Assembly (NCBI GenBank): GCA_035591015.1 | Contig: JAXIUW010197399.1 | Location: 1-11,662, forward strand | DNA from: Cephalothrix simula | Taxonomy: Eukaryota > Nemertea > Palaeonemertea > Archinemertea > Cephalotrichidae | Reading direction: 5' to 3' | Length of the DNA stretch: 11,662 bases | Shown: positions 8,675-11,662 of the stretch, in pieces | Position numbering within the stretch: position 1 is the stretch's first letter | How the letters are laid out: the number at the start of each line of letters is the position of its first letter | Notes under the pieces: model-generated | What the model was told of the DNA's origin: nothing | The model's input: only the letters and a program-made list of their open reading frames with translations | Database searches by the model: none | Position numbers and translations under genes: made by a program

Positions 8675-9214
8675 CTGAAAAACGGCGAAACAATGATGAT
8701 GAAGGTAAAAAATTTTATGACAGATTAAGAGACAATCGAAATAAGTCGACCTTTTGGAACAATGCTACAATAATGTGGCTAGTTTACACAAGTAAAGGCA
8801 GGATTATTAAGGAAGTAGTGAAATAAAAAATATTTAAGTCAACATTTTAAGAAGATCACTGCACTATATCAAAATCACTGTTCGTATAGTCTAGGGATGA
8901 TAAGCAGGATTCTCTATGCTAAATTACAAGCGGAGGATGATACAGAAGGATTGCCAATCCGTCTATATCATCCTCCAGAATCATTTAGCATAGGAAATCC
9001 TATTTATCATCCCCCGACTATACCATTACCAGCAGTGAAAATGGCTCGGAGAACACTAATACTGCAGTAACCGACTTTATTTGAGTGAAAACCAAGGGCC
9101 TATTCATTGGCTACCAATGATCGTAAATTTAGATTTCGAGAACGGTTTTGAGATACTCAAAAATTTAGCTTTGCGAGTTAACATAAAAAATTTTTTTTTT
9201 GAAATGCAGGGTAC
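8675..9214 (-). other. MRTF intron (540 bp) carrying a foldback element
   Basis: This phase-0 intron lies between the PPxY exon and the helical-segment exon. Its main content is the 138-bp inverted repeat at 8885-9022. The remainder is AT-rich, with an A/T homopolymer tract close to the donor side (9184-9200). The plus-strand open frame running from 9081 across the exon is an antisense shadow. Confidence 0.7.
8885..9022. repeat. 138-bp nearly perfect zero-loop hairpin in MRTF intron
   Basis: The two 69-base halves are inverse copies. The outer 40 bases match at about 34 positions (ends TATAGTC/GACTATA, shared GGATGATAA and CTATGCTAAAT), the inner 22 at about 20 (GGAGGATGATA), separated by a short unpaired patch. 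The centre, GGATTGCCAATCC, pairs almost to the axis, so there is virtually no loop. It is either a small foldback element or a hairpin-RNA precursor spliced out with the intron. Confidence 0.85.
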
Positions 9215-9320
9215 CTTATTTTTCATAGCCTCGTCATACTTAGGGGGTTCCTTTACAGGCACACTCGGAAACACAAATTGTCCAAACCGTGAAGGAGATG
9301 ACGGTAACGATATTGAATTT
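9215..9320 (-). CDS. MRTF: MRTF-family coactivator, internal exon with PPxY motif (first exon visible, partial gene)
   Basis: This internal exon encodes 35 residues after one base of a split codon. It is bounded by an acceptor (TTTATTTCAG, AG at 9322-9321) and a donor (AAG|GTACCC, GT at 9214-9213). Only one frame is open throughout; the frame starting at the first base hits TAA. It leaves the exon in phase 0, matching the next exon. The peptide begins NSISLPSSPSRF and ends in VKEPPKYDEAMKNK. The PPKY at residues 25-28 (bases 9247-9236) followed by acidic residues resembles the conserved PPxYEEA-type segment of myocardin/MRTF proteins. PPxY motifs bind WW domains, and a role in contact with YAP has been described for vertebrate MRTF. 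Family assignment rests mainly on this segment plus the next exon junction. The donor is weak beyond GTA, so the exact 3' edge is slightly less sure. Exons upstream lie outside the window. Confidence 0.72.
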
Positions 9321-9519
9321 CTGAAATAAAAAAAATTAAATTAAAGATTAATTTTCAAAAATTTTAAAAATTAAAACTTCGACGAAACAGGGTGGCCACT
9401 GTTCCAAAATATTCATAAGCGACATAAATTTATGATAACCGCAAAGATAATTTATGCGTAAAGTGACATAATTCCATAATAATCGCAAAGATGTAAAATG
9501 ACAAATTTTTATTGCGGAA
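9321..9519. other. AT-rich intron DNA with short direct repeat
   Basis: This is presumed MRTF intron upstream of the first visible exon. ATAACCGCAAAGAT (9435-9448) recurs as ATAATCGCAAAGAT (9479-9492), 44 bases on. No exon was recognised. Confidence 0.45.
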
Positions 9520-9612
9520 ACCCTGGAAGAATAAAAATTCCCTGACCTTTTCCATGAATTTTGAAGGCCAAATTAAAATTCCCTGACTTTTCCCTGATTT
9601 CCAGGAATTCCA
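9520..9612. repeat. TTCCCTGACTTTTCC-type interspersed repeat
   Basis: AAAATTCCCTGACCTTTTCC (about 9535-9554) is repeated as AAAATTCCCTGACTTTTCCC (about 9576-9595), followed by TGATTTCCAGGAATTCC. This CCCTGA/TTTCC pattern is familiar to me as an interspersed repeat of many invertebrate genomes. The 70-residue minus-strand open frame across it (9430-9642) is a product of the repeat, not a gene. Confidence 0.5.
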
Positions 9613-10013
9613 GATGTATTGTAAACCTTTTTGACGAATCAAAAATTAGACTAAAACTTTTAAGGGATGAATATTGATTACATGTACACTGTATATAAAT
9701 TCAAAACTATAAAACTTCCTTGCAGCGCGACGCTAAATTCGAAGATAATATGCCGACGGAATGAAATAGATCGAAATTTTTGCTCCGACGTATTACCCAC
9801 AGGTGTAAAATTGGGTTAATTGATGCACTATACATGTACCAATGATATGCATAATAAATTGTATATCCTTGAATATGTTTTCTTCATTTCTAAAGTACAA
9901 GTAGGTAATAAATCTTCGTTTAACTCTGAAGTTTTAAACAGACCAGGGGGGAGTTGTCAGTCAAGATCAGACGGCTGGCGTTTTGAAATCTGGGTCTTGC
10001 ACCCACCACCCAA

Positions 10014-10550
10014 ATAATCCGACATTTGGTGAAGTTATCTGAATCGGCCCAGGAGACCACCCTATTTTGATTAATTGATCTGACTTTGGATCTGACGAAA
10101 AACGTTAATTTATCTGACGTCGACCTGCTACACCACCCAAATTACATATTTTAACTGGCAACAATTTTCAAGACCACCCAATTTATCTGACGTCATTTAT
10201 ATTTGCATTCCACTGGCCATTGACACCAACCTGCACCCCCTAATTTTGCACAAGTATTTAGCATAAACTTACGACAGATAAATTTAACATCCGTAATTTT
10301 TGGACACCACCTAATTTTAACTGACGTCAGATAAATTTTGGATAAAAATTTTTTCACAACACCCAAATTATCTCACATCTGCTAAAATTTTTGGCAAAAT
10401 TTCCATGACACCACCCACTTTATCTGACGTCAGATATAATTTTGGGAAAACCCCACCAAATTTATTTGACATGTCATTTCTTTTTTTTTGGACGTTTGAC
10501 ACCCACCCTACTCCAGTGTCTGAGTTTGTCTGACACCCCCCTTGGACAGA
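10014..10550. repeat. Degenerate array with CACCACCCAATTTATCTGACGTCA-like units
   Basis: Units made of a CACCACCC block, an A/T block and ATCTGACGTC recur irregularly. TGACGTC cores lie at 10115, 10188, 10322 and 10425 (spacings 73, 134 and 103), the last within a 16-base perfect palindrome, TATCTGACGTCAGATA (10421-10436). Further decayed units (ATCTGA, CCACCC) extend to both sides. The spacing is too irregular for a young satellite; it looks like an old minisatellite or repeated element. Confidence 0.65.
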
Positions 10551-10984
10551 CTAATTATAACCTTCACACCATCAAGGTAAAATGATAACACGCCATCCAC
10601 TTCCGGTTATCAACTTCTTCAACCACGCATTAATCAACAAAAAAAACTTTCGGGATTGAACCAAATAGTACTCAAGAGCTACAAAAACTTGCTACTTTAT
10701 CTTGCTTTGGAAACAAAACAAAAAAACAAAAATCCGGTTGCATAACATCAAATGCTAATGCTAATACTTTATCTTGTTTTCTAAGTAGGGTTATACGTCT
10801 CGGCTATCCTTAAAGGAATCTCATATTCAAGAGTATTCGGATATATTTGCCTTCCCACGCTCCAAGAATTAAAGATGTGAATTTTCTATGTACTATAGTT
10901 ACCTTTGAATTGAATAATAAAAAATCAAAGCCATATTTTTGTATACATGGTTGTATCTAAATTCAGGAATACCAACATTTAGTC
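10551..10984. other. AT-rich non-coding DNA, no exon seen
   Basis: It probably belongs to the same long MRTF intron. CTACTTTATCTTGCTTT near 10692 is echoed by ATACTTTATCTTGTTTT near 10764; no other structure was found. Confidence 0.4.
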
Positions 10985-11478
10985 TACACAAATGGATGGG
11001 TTTCTCATATTAGGAGTATAACCTATATATCACTGGAAAAAGCTTGCAAAATGGTGAAATCATGGAAATGGCCCTATCACCATGGCCCTATGGTTCATGC
11101 CCCTATCACCACCTTTTGGAGGGTGGTGGTTGAAAATGTTAGAAAAAGAAATGGCCGAATCTCAGCAAATTATGGATTTTTTAAATTTGTGGCAAACAGG
11201 AAAATAGGAACCCCTTGAACTCTACATCCCTGGGGTGGGCTTGCGAAATGCAGTAAAATGGTGGTGGTTTTATAGCCCTATTACCAACTGGTGGAAAATG
11301 GTGATCAAAAATGTTCAGAATCAAAATTCTCGATTTAAAAATTTGTAGCCGCCATTTTTCACCAGTGGTAAGGACATGAAACCATTACATGCCCTTTCAA
11401 GGGATATATAGTTTGTGGGGTTTCCTATTGTCCTATTTGCCACAAATCCAAAAAATCAATAATTTGCTGCTTTTCGGC
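10985..11478. mobile_element. Large foldback element, copy 2 (truncated)
   Basis: It starts TACACAAATGGATGG exactly as copy 1 and shares AACCTATATATCACTGGAAA, the GGAGGGTGGTGGTT block, the GCCACAAATCCAAAAAATCA block and TCAATAATTTGCTG. Relative to the copy 1 right arm it lacks about 34 bases just inside the end. Homology stops near 11478 at TTTTCGGC, so the outermost part of the right arm (about 180 bases) is missing. Its interior differs enough from copy 1 to show that both are old or come from different subfamilies. Confidence 0.8.
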
Positions 11479-11662
11479 CAGCCATGAAGGCTATAGAAGA
11501 AATACATCCGTAAGGATACCCGGCAATCCGGGCACGTGCGACAGACATCTTAAGATAGTACAAAAACGACAAATATATCCGCGATCAGGAATATATTAGA
11601 ATACGACGGAGAGTGTTGTCACTTGGCATGATGAAAACTACGGAGTCAGGTGTCCCATTGGG
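11479..11662 (+). pseudogene. Possible decayed coding fragment at window end
   Basis: Sequence character changes abruptly where copy 2 of the foldback stops: G+C and CpG are higher. One plus-strand frame reads charged peptide stretches such as IRDQEYIRIRRRVLSLG, interrupted by TAA and TAG; another frame reads through to a single TAG. Neither frame matches a family I can name. It may be a transposon ORF remnant, a different repeat, or chance. Confidence 0.2.

Noticed and set aside
9081-9329. Plus-strand 82-residue open frame
   Set aside because: It overlaps the PPxY exon in antisense and runs through intron poly-A/T sequence; the minus-strand exon has splice sites and phase agreement.
9820-10017. 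Plus-strand 65-residue open frame
   Set aside because: No family resemblance; its end runs into the CACCACCC repeat array.
10560-10980. Possible further upstream MRTF exon
   Set aside because: No minus-strand frame with flanking splice sites and coiled-coil, SAP or basic-region content was found.

Overview
The window looks like nuclear DNA of an invertebrate animal. It is AT-rich and mostly non-coding. Its one clear gene is split by introns with canonical GT/AG borders, and it is crowded with short non-autonomous repeats, many of them inverted or foldback. A mollusc or other marine invertebrate would fit, but the sequence does not fix the phylum. No rRNA, tRNA, CRISPR array or bacterial-type operon was seen.

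The only gene I can assign lies on the minus strand at about 6994-9320. Three exons (9320-9215, 8674-8527, 7724-6994) join in phase to give the last 327 residues of a protein. I read it as a myocardin-related transcription factor (MRTF/MKL/myocardin family), a coactivator of serum response factor. The evidence is a PPxY-type motif, PPKYDEA, then a short helical segment VEDVLEILIRAGE that runs across the second intron, then a Ser/Thr-rich region and a hydrophobic/acidic C-terminus resembling a transactivation domain. The RPEL motifs, basic region, SAP domain and coiled coil expected upstream are not in the window; at least 2.3 kb of intron follows the first visible exon. A candidate polyadenylation signal sits about 140 bases after the stop.

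Region by region: 1-1290 holds two adjacent hairpins at the very start, a 39-bp tandem duplication and otherwise featureless AT-rich DNA. A foldback with a GC-rich apex is at 1293-1421, with a smaller hairpin at 1485-1566. A MITE-like element is at 2695-3000. A 678-bp nested foldback is at 3286-3963. From 4000 to 6770 there is no gene, only small hairpins, one 108-bp terminal-inverted-repeat unit and a promoter-like cluster at 4779-4829. The MRTF 3' end follows, and both its introns carry notable sequence: a nearly perfect 138-bp zero-loop hairpin in one and a cluster of CRE-like sites in the other. Upstream of the first visible exon are a TTCCCTGAC-type repeat (9520-9610), a degenerate array with CRE-like TGACGTCA cores (about 10014-10550), and a second, truncated copy of the large foldback (10985-11478). 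The last 180 bases may be a decayed mobile-element coding fragment.

No multi-gene system is visible. The most unusual property is the density of unrelated foldback sequences around and inside a single regulatory gene.
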